Shown here in pieces: positions 17,460 through 26,921 of a stretch of DNA of 64,000 bases (positions are counted from its first letter, which is position 1; each line of letters starts with the position of its first letter). Under the pieces are notes generated by a model. The model searched no databases, had not been told where the DNA came from, and saw only the letters and a list, made by a program, of their open reading frames with translations. Source of the stretch: Fodinibius roseus. Lineage in GTDB: Bacteria > Bacteroidota > Rhodothermia > Balneolales > Balneolaceae. A program made the translations under genes and the position numbers. Location of the stretch: the NCBI RefSeq assembly GCF_900129315.1, contig NZ_FQUS01000020.1, positions 30,730 to 94,729 of the forward strand, read 5' to 3'.

Positions 17460-17829
17460 TGCTTGCTCCATTCTTCATTAGTAATGTTATTAGATATATA
17501 ACTGACCATTCGGTAACATTCTGCCGGCAAATATGATCTATCAATATCGATTTTGCCCTAACAGCTACTATTTTAAAAGCCAATTTCTTTAGTTACGGTT
17601 TCTTATCGGTCAGGTTCATTATTTCTTAAATCCCAAAAAGGACCGGAACTTTATTCCCGGCTGCGTCCTTAATGATCTATAAATCATTGATAAATCTGGA
17701 TTTAATTGAGATCTTTTGAAAACCAATCCAAAGATATCTTGTATGATTTTCTAAAGCTTTTTCTTTGGGAACCGATAAAAGGGGCAGGCACAATATAATC
17801 TGAAGGTAATTGCACCGTCTCTGCATAAT
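17460..17829. other. Divergent spacer upstream of the chemotaxis operon
   Basis: About 370 AT-rich bases that must carry the chemotaxis operon promoter (leftward). A weak hairpin (AAGGAC and GTCCTT arms near 17638-17670) is visible. On the minus strand TATCTTTG at 17729-17736 resembles the Bacteroidota minus-7 box, but no TTG lies at the right distance upstream, so I do not call a promoter. Confidence 0.35.
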
Positions 17830-18282
17830 ATGTTATCACGCTCATCCAAAATACCATCTTCCCCCGCATTGGGATCTCCTGATAGCATACAACCGCTGCA
17901 TGATTATATGTCTAATTTACCGTCAGGTGCAGACTTCCCCTCTATTAAGGATGAGCTCACCGATACGGAGGATGAGGATGACTCCACGTTGAGTGAGGAC
18001 AGCCGGAAGCAACGGGAGAAAAATGCCTCGGAATTGGAACTCCTTATGCCTCAACACGATTTTCGGGAATTGTTCAACCGCTTTTTTATACTGAGACATC
18101 AGGAACTGTTAATGCTGCAAACAACTATTCGCCAGGAAAGAGAACCCGGCAGCACTTCTGGCGTGCCTTCCTTGCGGGATCTTGACAACCTGCAGCTCAA
18201 TACGCTGCGTAACCAGTACTACCGGCTTCAGATGCTCCTTTTCAATATGTCCAAAGGCGGTAACCACAGCTCAACTCTTTAA
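17830..18282 (+). CDS. Uncharacterised protein, 150 residues
   Basis: I do not recognise this protein. The first 70 residues are Ser/Pro/Asp/Glu rich and probably disordered (an acidic DELTDTEDEDDSTLSED stretch). The second half is predicted helical with the motif LFNRFFILRHQELLMLQTTI and ends near YYRLQMLLFNMSKGG. It has no signal peptide or transmembrane segment. It is divergent from the chemotaxis operon and followed by a porin. The balanced composition and absence of stops over 150 codons support a real gene, but the start has no clear ribosome binding site. Confidence 0.5.
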   Translation: MLSRSSKIPSSPALGSPDSIQPLHDYMSNLPSGADFPSIKDELTDTEDEDDSTLSEDSRKQREKNASELELLMPQHDFRELFNRFFILRHQELLMLQTTIRQEREPGSTSGVPSLRDLDNLQLNTLRNQYYRLQMLLFNMSKGGNHSSTL

Positions 18283-18453
18283 CCTATATTGCCGGCCGCC
18301 TCCCTTTAGCTTTTTTTTTAACCACACCTTAAGAATGTATCATTCCATACGATAACGAAAGGGAGTAGCAAATACTTTGATGATCAGCGTAGCGTCTGTC
18401 AGACATATCACATTAATATTTAATATAAACTTAACAATAAGTAACCGATCGAC

Positions 18454-19497
18454 ATGGATACCACCCACAAAATTTTTAAGTTCCTTTTTTCCACTGCTTT
18501 ATTTTGTTTGGTCTTCACCGCCCTGAGCTCTGCCCAGCAAAAAAAACAGCAAAATAGCGAATACAAACAGCTGCAAGAAAAGCTTAAAACCGACACTTTT
18601 TCCTTTGGCCTTTTAATACAGGGACTTGCTGACATTCAGCCGGAACGATCAGCCGGACACAATGGATTCAAGGCTTCCAAAGGCCGGTTTAAAATATCCG
18701 GGATTTTTGACGGCCGGTTTGGATATAATCTTCAGGCCACCATGCTCAAAACCCCGTCTGTATTAGATGCCAACGTGTATTATAAACCTACCGCCAATCT
18801 GTCCATTAAAGGAGGAGTTTTCAAATCCCCGTTCACCCACGAGTATAACACGGGAGCCGGCTCCATCTTATTTGTCAACCGCTCGGCCGTTGTCAACCAG
18901 CTCGGGACCAAACGACAAGTGGGTGTTCAAATTGATGGATTTACCCCCAACGGATTACTTCGCTACACGGCCGGGGTCTTTAACGGCAGTAATTATGGCA
19001 ATAATAAAAATGATGACGACTACCTTCAATATATGGGTCGATTGGAAGGCTATTTAAATAACAATGGTAAAAACCGGGCAAAAGTCGGAGTCAGTGTGGC
19101 CGTAGAGCAGAAAGATGTCCCTTCTGCTTACGGGAACATTCCGTCAACTTTTGAAGGCGATCAAAAACTGATGACTTCGTATTTCAGTATTACCCAGGGA
19201 AAAATACTCCTGGACGGGGAGTTCATCTACTCCTGGCTGGAATCTCCCGCTGCCCAGAATTATAACCCCTATGGTTATTATGCCACCGTTGGCTACTATG
19301 TAGCACCAAAGGGCAGACTCCTGCTTCGCTGGGATTCCTTTACCGGGGATAACCTCACCGGCGATTCCGAATCGCTGATTGCAGGATTTAATTATTATCC
19401 CTCGTCTTTTGCAAAGGTTAAACTCAATTATATCCTCCCCACCGATCAATCGGTCGAATATTCAACCTTTTTGGTCGCCATGCAGATCAGTTTTTAG
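18454..19497 (+). CDS. Outer membrane porin (phosphate-selective porin O/P-like)
   Basis: This 347-residue beta-barrel protein has a signal peptide (hydrophobic core FLFSTALFCLVFTALSSAQ). After a short coiled-coil-like stretch it shows alternating strands such as GRFKISGIFDGRFGYNLQ, LSIKGGVFKSPFTHEYN and KVKLNYILPTD, and it ends in the terminal Phe (AMQISF) that BAM-inserted barrels usually have. The VYYKPTANLSIKGGVFKSPF segment resembles the OprO/OprP group. Substrate cannot be read from sequence. Confidence 0.75.
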   Translation: MDTTHKIFKFLFSTALFCLVFTALSSAQQKKQQNSEYKQLQEKLKTDTFSFGLLIQGLADIQPERSAGHNGFKASKGRFKISGIFDGRFGYNLQATMLKTPSVLDANVYYKPTANLSIKGGVFKSPFTHEYNTGAGSILFVNRSAVVNQLGTKRQVGVQIDGFTPNGLLRYTAGVFNGSNYGNNKNDDDYLQYMGRLEGYLNNNGKNRAKVGVSVAVEQKDVPSAYGNIPSTFEGDQKLMTSYFSITQGKILLDGEFIYSWLESPAAQNYNPYGYYATVGYYVAPKGRLLLRWDSFTGDNLTGDSESLIAGFNYYPSSFAKVKLNYILPTDQSVEYSTFLVAMQISF

Positions 19498-19547
19498 TAA
19501 GCTATCCTTTTTTTGAGAGCGGAGCGCATAAAGCCGTTGTATGTTTT

Positions 19548-19585
19548 CGATATAAAGAAAACTGCAGCGGCTTTTCTTTATATCG
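19548..19585. terminator. Bidirectional hairpin between convergent genes
   Basis: A perfect 14-base inverted repeat (19548-19561 and 19572-19585, arms CGATATAAAGAAAA and TTTTCTTTATATCG) surrounds a 10-base loop. An alternative stem pairs AAGCCG (19531-19536) with CGGCTT (19568-19573), giving a GC stem followed by TTTCTTT for the rightward transcript. It lies 50 bases after the porin stop and downstream of the convergent thioesterase gene, so a two-way terminator is the simplest reading. Confidence 0.55.
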
Positions 19586-19740
19586 TCTTCTATCCTATAA
19601 ATACTGAGTTCCCTTTGCAGGTGTAATACCACAACCGCTGAAGCTCTTCTCGAAAGGGTATTTGGCAGGCAACATTTTGAAATTGTCTCAAATAACGGGG
19701 AACTAATCCCGCCGTCTTCCGGCTCTAACTTCCCACCTAC

Positions 19741-20283
19741 CTATTTCGATTTATCTTTTTTATATGCATTCCTGTTCTGCCGTGAGATCTCCAGGCGCAT
19801 GGACCTGCGTTTTTCGGCCTGTTCGTAACGCTCTTGTTCAAAATCAGTCTCAGGAATAATCTCAGGAACGGGCACCGTTTTGCCGTCCGCATCTATGGCT
19901 ACAAAGGTATAAAAGGAGGTTGTGCACAGCCGGTGTTCACCGGTTCGAAGGTTCTCGGCCCAAACTTCCATAGCCACTTCCATTGAAGTATTAAAAGAGC
20001 GTGTTACTTCCCCCTCAATAACCACCACCTCTCCCAGCTGGATGGCGTTCTTGAATTCGATACTGTCGGCTGCCACGGTTACCACGTTACGATTGCAATG
20101 CCGCTGGGCGGCGATAGCCGAGCAGATATCCATCCACTGCATCAGGCGTCCCCCCATCAGATTACCGAGAGGATTGGTGTCGTTGGGCATTACCAGCTCG
20201 TTCATACGGGCACGGGATGCCGAAACAGTTTTTTTATCAGCGTCGTTACTAACGCGGGGCGTCTGTTCAAATCGATTGGTCAT
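19741..20283 (-). CDS. Acyl-CoA thioesterase, hotdog fold (YciA/BFIT type)
   Basis: This enzyme hydrolyses acyl-CoA to free acid and CoA in the cytoplasm. The 180-residue protein (ATG 20283) shows the hotdog family features: NELVMPNDTNPLGNLMGG at the N-terminus, where Asn and Asp/Gly are the conserved active-site region, then MQWMDICSAIAAQRH, VTVAADSIEFKNAIQLGEVV and a beta-strand FYTFVAID. The C-terminal tail is basic and helical. An upstream ATG at 20370 would add 29 hydrophobic residues unlike this cytoplasmic family, so the internal start is preferred. No clear operon partner. Confidence 0.88.
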   Translation of the reverse strand: MTNRFEQTPRVSNDADKKTVSASRARMNELVMPNDTNPLGNLMGGRLMQWMDICSAIAAQRHCNRNVVTVAADSIEFKNAIQLGEVVVIEGEVTRSFNTSMEVAMEVWAENLRTGEHRLCTTSFYTFVAIDADGKTVPVPEIIPETDFEQERYEQAEKRRSMRLEISRQNRNAYKKDKSK

Positions 20284-20839
20284 TATTCCTGTCAGCCATA
20301 CATTAAAAATTAAAGCAACGCATAAGATACAAATTCTATGGGGCAATTTTATTCTGTTGTTATTGTTCATGGTACTTTTTTCCTAATGAAATCCTTTGCA
20401 TCTTTTGGCTTGACCCAAAAGATGCGAAAAAAGTCAAGGCTGGGAAAACTCAGCGCCCGGCGTCTGCTGCGGCTCCGGAGAAAAATATAAACTCACCCGG
20501 CTCCGTCGGGTTCAGACAAATATTTTTCCTGTTCCTCCGCCTTGCGTTCGCCACCCAATACGCTGACTTTTCAAGGCCGCAATTTTATCGGGTACCAATC
20601 CCACTCGGTCATATACATTGTGCTGAGAAGAGTTACCTGAGCCGAAGCGAAAAAATCATTTCCTGATTGAGGGCTGCAAGAGACGAGTTAAATGATTTTA
20701 GCACAAACGAAGGGAACGCCGGCCACAATGTATTCAGGCGGCGACTTTTTTTGGGTTCCGTTTTTTTCATCGTTGAAAAAAATGGAACCTATATTAGCAA
20801 AAGAGATCCTGAAAAGACCCCGACAGCACCAAAAACACC
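20284..20839. other. Repeat-bearing intergenic region (copy A)
   Basis: About 550 bases without a credible gene. It alternates GC-rich and AT-rich blocks. It shares a 28-base segment (20471-20498) with the spacer beyond the next gene, in inverted orientation. It also contains a hairpin-forming end (CCGTTTTTTTC.. and GAAAAAAATGG near 20760-20790). It looks like a dispersed non-coding repeat rather than a decayed gene. Confidence 0.5.
20471..20498 (+). repeat. Inverted dispersed repeat, copy A
   Basis: This 28-base segment (starting GGCTCCGGAG, ending ACTCACCC) is the reverse complement of 22650-22677 with one mismatch. Weaker similarity continues for about 19 more bases. The two copies flank the outer membrane protein gene at 20840-22318. 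Confidence 0.7.
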
Positions 20840-22318
20840 TTAAAGAGGGATGGTAACCGTCACTTGATGGGTAAAGACCCGGGCGTCTTCGAGAGCAAGC
20901 TCGCCATCGGGGGCAAAAACAAAATCTCCGCCCGTTGCCGAAAATCCCAGAGAGGCCTCAGCGACAGCCCCCGTTGAAGCGGTGCCCGGCTGACCGGTAC
21001 CGGTGGTGAGCAGGCCGGTATATTTCAGTTCCACACTCTCAAAAATCAAGCCGGCTGATAAACTAAACCTCCATTCCGTCCAGTTTTCTTCCTGATCCCG
21101 GAAGGAATCCTCTACATAATCCGTTTGTTTGAGCTGGTAGCGATACGTTTTAGCCATAATACCGGACTCCAACAGAACGTGTTTCCCTCTCCATCCCAGC
21201 CCCGTTTTTACAAGGGAATTCACAAAGGCGAATTCATTTTCTATGGTCTTGTCTCCCTTTTCGACCAGAAGTTCGGTTTCTTCCTCATCCCAGATATCCT
21301 CCTGTGCTTCGACCCCGGTGTTACTCCATACCGGTTCAATAACGAACTCCGCCCCGAACGTTACATTATCCCCGGATGTATTCGAGGCACCCATTCCCGC
21401 ATTCAGGGCCCACGTATTGCCGGGGTCGCGCGGAATATTCATCAGCTCATAGTTTGGTATTTTGGGATGTGTCTTTACGTTAAGCGTAAGAATACTGCCC
21501 CACCTCCAGTTGCTTTCTTCGACCGGCTGGTCGTACCCGAGATGCAATCCCCAGGTATTGGTTTTATCCATATTCTTTTCAACACTCGAAGACGGTTCTT
21601 GAACGGTTAGCGCTGCTGGATTGCAGAGCCCCGGTTGTATGGCACAGGAATTTTGGTAAATGACTTCATGCGTCATGTCAGTACGGGCAAACAGCGTCAG
21701 TATTTCATACCGCCCCCGGCTACCCGTCTTGCCATCGAGTCCCAGACGGATATCCAGCATATAGCCATCCTGATTAATGCGATCGCTGCGCGGATAGAGC
21801 ATATCTACCCCTTCCGAGGCACCGAGTCCCGCCCAAAACAGGCGTCCGCCCAGTGAAGTCGCCTCATTTAACAGCCGTCCCCCCTGCAGCCAAAGATAAT
21901 TATTATTAGTAGACTGGTCTTTCAACCGGTTGGTGCCGGCATGAGGCCGATCCATATCCTGGATGGCAACACCCAGTCCGCCGAACCACCGGTTCCCGGA
22001 CGCGAGTCCCCCTACAGACAGCGTTTTAGCCATTCCGTTTCCATCCGTAATCCGGTAAAAGGTGGGGTTCATATAAACCTGCATCCCATTCAACCGCGCC
22101 GTTTTGGCGGGATTGACCAGTGCATCTCCCAGCGTGTCATCAAAAGCGATAGAAAGGCCTCCCATTCCGGCATTGACCGGTGGCTGGACCATGAATTGAT
22201 CTCCGGTAGCAACAGGAGCCGTCTTAAGGTTAATCAATTGAGCCGATGCTTCTGTCGGCAGAAAAATATGAACTCCCAAAATAAACATCATAGTCAACGT
22301 AAATGTATGCCTGTGCAT
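20840..22318 (-). CDS. Putative outer membrane beta-barrel protein
   Basis: This 492-residue protein has a signal peptide (hydrophobic stretch about residues 5-26, cleavage after EASA). The mature N-terminus (QPPVNAGMGGLSIAFDDTLGDALVNPA) resembles the FadL/PorV-like outer membrane group in which a GM(G)G motif precedes an Asn-Pro-Ala loop. The remainder alternates short strands (GRWFGGLGVAIQ-like, WGLHLGYDQPV, TEWRFSLSAGLIF), and the C-terminus is a strand ending in Leu (HQVTVTIPL). The cargo or function is not recognisable. It stands alone between two repeat-bearing spacers. Confidence 0.6.
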   Translation of the reverse strand: MHRHTFTLTMMFILGVHIFLPTEASAQLINLKTAPVATGDQFMVQPPVNAGMGGLSIAFDDTLGDALVNPAKTARLNGMQVYMNPTFYRITDGNGMAKTLSVGGLASGNRWFGGLGVAIQDMDRPHAGTNRLKDQSTNNNYLWLQGGRLLNEATSLGGRLFWAGLGASEGVDMLYPRSDRINQDGYMLDIRLGLDGKTGSRGRYEILTLFARTDMTHEVIYQNSCAIQPGLCNPAALTVQEPSSSVEKNMDKTNTWGLHLGYDQPVEESNWRWGSILTLNVKTHPKIPNYELMNIPRDPGNTWALNAGMGASNTSGDNVTFGAEFVIEPVWSNTGVEAQEDIWDEEETELLVEKGDKTIENEFAFVNSLVKTGLGWRGKHVLLESGIMAKTYRYQLKQTDYVEDSFRDQEENWTEWRFSLSAGLIFESVELKYTGLLTTGTGQPGTASTGAVAEASLGFSATGGDFVFAPDGELALEDARVFTHQVTVTIPL

Positions 22319-22934
22319 AATTACCCTTTGTTTTACCGCTTTAAATTGTCAGATTTTAATCTTAACCCTGGAGCTCCCGGGCTTACAAAGACGTTACCCC
22401 TAATCCGTTTTAAAATACCTGGGTATTGACCTAATAATGCCCTGGCCCCCTTTGACTCCTGACTATTCGCTCAATCGGGAGTCCCGGGATTTCCGTCCAG
22501 CAATAATACTACCTTGTATTTACTATACATACACCTGACATTGGACCGGTAACTATCGCGCTCGGGGATTTATGAAGAGAGCAGTGTGCGGCAGTGGCGG
22601 CGAGGGCGGGGAAAGGAGAAATTATTGCCTGACTGAACCTCACCGTATCGGGCGAGTTTATATTTTTCTCCGGAGCCAATACGGCCGCCGGACACTGAGT
22701 TTTTTCAGGCGGCGACGTTTATTAGTTCAAACAGTTTCAGCTCCGCTGGCCGCGCTGCCAGCAAGTTCATGATAGAACAAAAACCGGGGTCTGGGGAATA
22801 GCGGGAAATCCTTTGGGAAAAATAACTCCTGTGGAAGAGCCATCCCTGAGGAAAAGGTTTATCAAGTACAAGATCTTGCTATTCCCCAGCGCTTTTTTCG
22901 TCTATTTTTTGGCTACAAAAAATGGACGTCTCGC
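22319..22934. other. Repeat-bearing intergenic region (copy B)
   Basis: About 615 bases without a recognisable gene. It contains the second copy of the inverted repeat and, near 22895-22925, a short inverted pair (TTTTTTGGCTACAAAAAA). The latter may act as a terminator for the TonB receptor gene that ends at 22935. No tRNA or other RNA gene was seen. Confidence 0.4.
22650..22677 (-). repeat. Inverted dispersed repeat, copy B
   Basis: This is the reverse complement of 20471-20498 with one substitution (GGGCGAG here against GGGTGAG). It lies in the spacer upstream of the outer membrane protein gene. Confidence 0.7.
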
Positions 22935-25739
22935 TTACATATTAAACTGGATACTAATAGAGGGATGAAAGCCCGGCATGCTCCGTTTTTTAATTTCATA
23001 TTGATCCCCCTCTTCTTCTCCGTGTATCGGCTGCAGTCTCCAGTCAATTGTATTGCGGCGGTCGAGCAGGTTAATCAGATCCAGGCGCAGCTCCATATCC
23101 ATCATACTGAGGGAGGGGCTGTAAACAAACGACAAGTCAAACTGGTGGAAGGGCGCAAGCCGGTCGTCTTCCGGGTGGGTGAAATCATACTCCCCAAAAC
23201 GATTACTGCCCTCATAAAGCAGATAATTGTAATAGGACTGACGGAATCCCCATGATCGTCCCAATATGCTTTGCCATTGTGCCACAGCCGTTAATTCCGG
23301 GAAAATATGCCAGAGGGTGCGCAACTGGAAGCGATGGGGTTCGCTCCAGGAAGCCGGCAGAACGCGACCGAACTGGTTATCGAGGTTGATGCGGTTGTGG
23401 TTAAAATCGTAGCCCAGGATAACCTTGCCCTTCCTGTTGGCTATCGACTGGTGCAGGCGAAGCCCGACGCCGAGGTTTTCCATTTCCGTGGTCTGCGCAA
23501 AGGCGCCCATCCCCGAACGATCGATCGTCTCGTCCTCCAACAGGTTTTCGTAAGAAACCGTATAGGTCGTCGGCTGCCATTTATAAAACCATTCCAGGTT
23601 CAGGGTGGTATGATCGGACGGCTCGAAGTGGAAGGAATTGCTGATATGCCAGGCTTCAGGCATGGCAGACAAGCTGGCGTGCGACCAGATCGTGAAGGAG
23701 GGGACCAGGGAAGTGGGACCCGGGTTGGTAATTTCAAACTGGTTGATAAACTGCCGGTAGACGCCCCCCGAAAACTTGACCGACCAGTACCCGATTCCGG
23801 AGTCGGGTTTATCAAACTGAATACTTCCACGGGGCTCGGTATAAAAGCGGCCGGCCGTATTGACATACGTCAGCCGGCTGCCCAGGCTAAATTTCCAGTA
23901 TTCCCCGCTCACCCAGTTGCCTTTCAGGTAGCTGCTCAACAGGGATGACTGCTGGTCGGAAAGCGTGGGCAGATAAAACAGGTCGGACAGGTTAACCTCT
24001 GATTTGACATAGTCGAACTGGACCCCGGCTTCGAAATTAAGTTGCGGTGTAAAGCTATAGGTGCCGTCCGTGCGATATATAAGATGCTTTATACTGTTAC
24101 GGCTGCGCTGATTCGGCACCAGGTTATTTTCACTGGCTCGCTTAAAATCCTCATACACCTCCTGTGCCGGCGCTGCATTTAACAAACCACTATATACAGG
24201 AATAGTTGGATTACTATTGGTACCCAACAGGTAGCGATGGTTAAACTGGTTGGAACTGAAACTAAGCTGGGTACTCATATCCAGCCGGGGCGAGACAAGC
24301 TGGCTGTAGGTGGCCTGTCCCATAAAATTGTTCCAGTGATAGGCATCCTGTGCATAGAGGTATTCCGGGATATCATTGGAGGGAAGGGCCTGCCGCAGCA
24401 TATCCGTACTGACATCATTTTCGCCCACGTAAAACGAGGATGAAAGCGTTTTGTATGAATCGATTTCGTATTCCGAAGCCAGATGCACATCATAAAAACG
24501 GACATCTGAATTATGTTCTAACGGTTCATAGAGAGCGGCGTCGTTTTCCTCATTAACAAGGAGATTGGTCATCAGCGGGTCCAGGTCGTCCCACCGCCGG
24601 AGAGTATTTTCGAGGTTCGGTTCCCGGTATACATTCCAGTAGTTGGAACGCGCGGCGCCCATCACCTTGAACGATGATTCTTCTTCATCATCCGACCAAT
24701 AGAGATTTCCGCGGAGATTTAAACTCAGCGGATCGGCCTGGAACGTCAGATCCCGGTCATCAATGCCCGTGACATCGTGCTGCAGGTTTATCAATCCGGC
24801 TATCTGGCTGCCTTCAGGCGTACCATAGCCCGCTTTATAGAGCTGCACCTTGCTTATCGCATAAGGACTAAAAGCACTAAACATCTGTCCGAAACTGTAC
24901 GGATTGTATACGGGCACATTATCGAGCATAATCCGGTGCTCTCCCCGCTGTCCCCCCTGCAAGTGAAAGTCCATCATCGGCGAGCCATACTGCACGCCCG
25001 AAAACAGATTCAGGCTCCGGATGGCATCCTCCATACGTCCAGTCGTCGTCCACTCGTTGCCGGGGTCTACACTCTGCCCGTTATCCGTGCTTTTAGATGA
25101 CACCTGCGGCAGGTGTCCCGTTACCACGATGGGCAGAAAGTCGACCGACTTGGGCTCCATTTCAACTTCTTCGCGGTAATCCTGCCGGGGACCGATTTCG
25201 ATGGTTTTATATACGGCTTCGTACCCCACATAACTGAAGATGATACTATAGGAGCCGGACACCAGGTTATCGAGCACAAACCGGCCGCTTTTCCCGGTAC
25301 TGGTCCCCCCCGAAGCATTCGCCAGCCTGACCGTAGCGCCCGGGAGCGGTTCGCCGGTGTAGCTGTCTACAATTTTACCGGAGTAGGAGCCGTAGGAAGG
25401 ATCATCACTCACTTTTCGTACAATCACAATCGTGCCCGACGAAAGTGTGATAAAATCGAGTGAAGTTGCTCCCAGGACATCACGCAGTATCTGCGGGACC
25501 GTCTGATCCTCTACCCGGCTATAGACGCTGATGCCCTCTACGATCGCAGGATCGTAAACCATATCAGTTTCGGTTTTCTCAGCTACCGCTTCCAGGGCTT
25601 GGGACAGCGAGGCGCCCCGGAAGGTGAAGGAATACTGTTCTGATGGGTGTTCCTGCGCCTGTACCTTCAGGGAGGCAGCAGACAGAACCAGGAGCGGCAG
25701 TAGCAGACCGCATATCCTGCGCGTTAGCTTATATCGCAT
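22935..25739 (-). CDS. TonB-dependent outer membrane receptor with an STN domain
   Basis: This 934-residue receptor takes up a large substrate such as a siderophore or oligosaccharide across the outer membrane. It has a signal peptide (cleavage near VQAQ), then an STN signalling domain (about residues 35-112, FTFRGASLSQALEAVAEKT). Next come a carboxypeptidase-regulatory-like domain (SYSGKIVDSYTGEPLPGATV), a plug domain (SLNLFSGVQYGSPMMDFHLQ and AGYGTPEGSQIAGLINLQ) and a 22-strand-type barrel. STN domains relay to a FecR anti-sigma factor, and the fecR and sigma genes lie immediately upstream in the same orientation. No SusD-like lipoprotein follows, which argues for a siderophore or metal-type receptor, though this is inference. 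Confidence 0.92.
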   Translation of the reverse strand: MRYKLTRRICGLLLPLLVLSAASLKVQAQEHPSEQYSFTFRGASLSQALEAVAEKTETDMVYDPAIVEGISVYSRVEDQTVPQILRDVLGATSLDFITLSSGTIVIVRKVSDDPSYGSYSGKIVDSYTGEPLPGATVRLANASGGTSTGKSGRFVLDNLVSGSYSIIFSYVGYEAVYKTIEIGPRQDYREEVEMEPKSVDFLPIVVTGHLPQVSSKSTDNGQSVDPGNEWTTTGRMEDAIRSLNLFSGVQYGSPMMDFHLQGGQRGEHRIMLDNVPVYNPYSFGQMFSAFSPYAISKVQLYKAGYGTPEGSQIAGLINLQHDVTGIDDRDLTFQADPLSLNLRGNLYWSDDEEESSFKVMGAARSNYWNVYREPNLENTLRRWDDLDPLMTNLLVNEENDAALYEPLEHNSDVRFYDVHLASEYEIDSYKTLSSSFYVGENDVSTDMLRQALPSNDIPEYLYAQDAYHWNNFMGQATYSQLVSPRLDMSTQLSFSSNQFNHRYLLGTNSNPTIPVYSGLLNAAPAQEVYEDFKRASENNLVPNQRSRNSIKHLIYRTDGTYSFTPQLNFEAGVQFDYVKSEVNLSDLFYLPTLSDQQSSLLSSYLKGNWVSGEYWKFSLGSRLTYVNTAGRFYTEPRGSIQFDKPDSGIGYWSVKFSGGVYRQFINQFEITNPGPTSLVPSFTIWSHASLSAMPEAWHISNSFHFEPSDHTTLNLEWFYKWQPTTYTVSYENLLEDETIDRSGMGAFAQTTEMENLGVGLRLHQSIANRKGKVILGYDFNHNRINLDNQFGRVLPASWSEPHRFQLRTLWHIFPELTAVAQWQSILGRSWGFRQSYYNYLLYEGSNRFGEYDFTHPEDDRLAPFHQFDLSFVYSPSLSMMDMELRLDLINLLDRRNTIDWRLQPIHGEEEGDQYEIKKRSMPGFHPSISIQFNM

Positions 25740-25919
25740 ATTTTCCTTCTCCGATTTTATGAGTTGAACTATACTATTTTGCTTTTACGTGAACATATCA
25801 GGGGCAACCAACCTGCATTCTCGTTCACCGGCATCCGAAAGGATTCAACGTCATATACCGACCAATTTCGCAACCCGGATACTCGTATTCGGGGTGAAAC
25901 ATGCCGGCTAACGGTCTTC

Positions 25920-26921
25920 TTATTTATATACGCTGTATCCATTGGCTGTTTCGGCATATCGCAATCCCTTGACCCGGCAAATGTCTTTGATGACCGATTC
26001 CACATTCTCCGGGCGGGCATAAAAGGCCGTCAGCGTTTCGCTGGCCATTGTGGTATCATAAAGCTGAATGTTCACGTCAAAGCGCCGCTCCAGCTCCTGA
26101 AAAATCACCAGCAGGGGCTTTTCGTTGAACATCAGTTTCTGTTGACGCCATCCGAGCATTTTATCTATGGAAACGGTTTCGGGCGCTGTGGGTTGTTCCA
26201 TTTTCACGGCCCACCGGCTCAGTTCCCCCTGCCCGACCGTCACAGACTGTTCCGGCAGCTCCGCCGGGTAAAAGTCCACCGTTCCCTCCGCAACCGTCAC
26301 TTCGGTCTCCTGCAATAACTCCTCACTCCAGGAACGAACATTGAATTCAGTGCCTGTCACGCGAACGATGGCTTTATTCCCCCGGACAATAAAAGGATCC
26401 TCACCCTCCGATACCGAGAAAAAAGCTTCGCCTTCCAGATCGATCGTTCTGTTTGTATAGCTAAAAAAGTGGCTGTAGCTGATTTGACTACCGCTATTCA
26501 GTTCAACGGTAGACCCGTCGGGCAAGGTAACGCTTGCTATTTCTCCCCGCGGTGCTGTAACGGTTTTCGGCGTTAGCAGAAGCCCCGCTCCAAACACCAG
26601 CAAAACAACAGCAGCGGCCAGCCACAATCGCCATTGGGAGGAGGCCGATGACGAAGAAGAAGGTTCTCTGTTTGTGCTATGATTCTTATCAGTGGAAACA
26701 GAGGGAGAGGGGGGTTGACGGCTCTCACCGATACGCTGCTGTACCTCTGACAATGCCTCTTCCACTTCGTCACCGGTAAGGTCAGTACCCGGAGATTGCG
26801 GCTCAGCCTGTCCGGCCAGATCCCAAATTTCCTTTATGCGATCTCTTCGGTCCGGTGAAAATTGCAAGAAAAAATCTCGTCGGTCTGAAGTATCATTATT
26901 ATTTTCGGATGTATCACTCAT
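25920..26921 (-). CDS. FecR-type anti-sigma factor
   Basis: FecR-family proteins hold an ECF sigma factor inactive until the TonB receptor signals through the periplasm. The 333-residue protein has a cytoplasmic N-terminus and a transmembrane helix (about residues 96-116, LWLAAAVVLLVFGAGLLL). The periplasmic FecR domain contains ASVTLPDGSTVELNSGSQISY, GEAFFSV and VRVTGTEFNVRS. A C-terminal STN-interacting domain (DVNIQLYDTTM, VIKDICRVKGLRY) closes the protein. The ATG overlaps the sigma factor stop (ATGA), so the upstream GTG at 26963 is rejected. Confidence 0.92.
   Translation of the reverse strand: MSDTSENNNDTSDRRDFFLQFSPDRRDRIKEIWDLAGQAEPQSPGTDLTGDEVEEALSEVQQRIGESRQPPSPSVSTDKNHSTNREPSSSSSASSQWRLWLAAAVVLLVFGAGLLLTPKTVTAPRGEIASVTLPDGSTVELNSGSQISYSHFFSYTNRTIDLEGEAFFSVSEGEDPFIVRGNKAIVRVTGTEFNVRSWSEELLQETEVTVAEGTVDFYPAELPEQSVTVGQGELSRWAVKMEQPTAPETVSIDKMLGWRQQKLMFNEKPLLVIFQELERRFDVNIQLYDTTMASETLTAFYARPENVESVIKDICRVKGLRYAETANGYSVYK

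Noticed and set aside
17729..17736. TATCTTTG as a Bacteroidota-type promoter for the chemotaxis operon
   Set aside because: The minus-7-like box is there, but no TTG is found about 19-20 bases upstream.
22572..22772. Short plus-strand frame in the repeat-bearing spacer
   Set aside because: It runs across the dispersed inverted repeat, so it is likely a by-product of that repeat.
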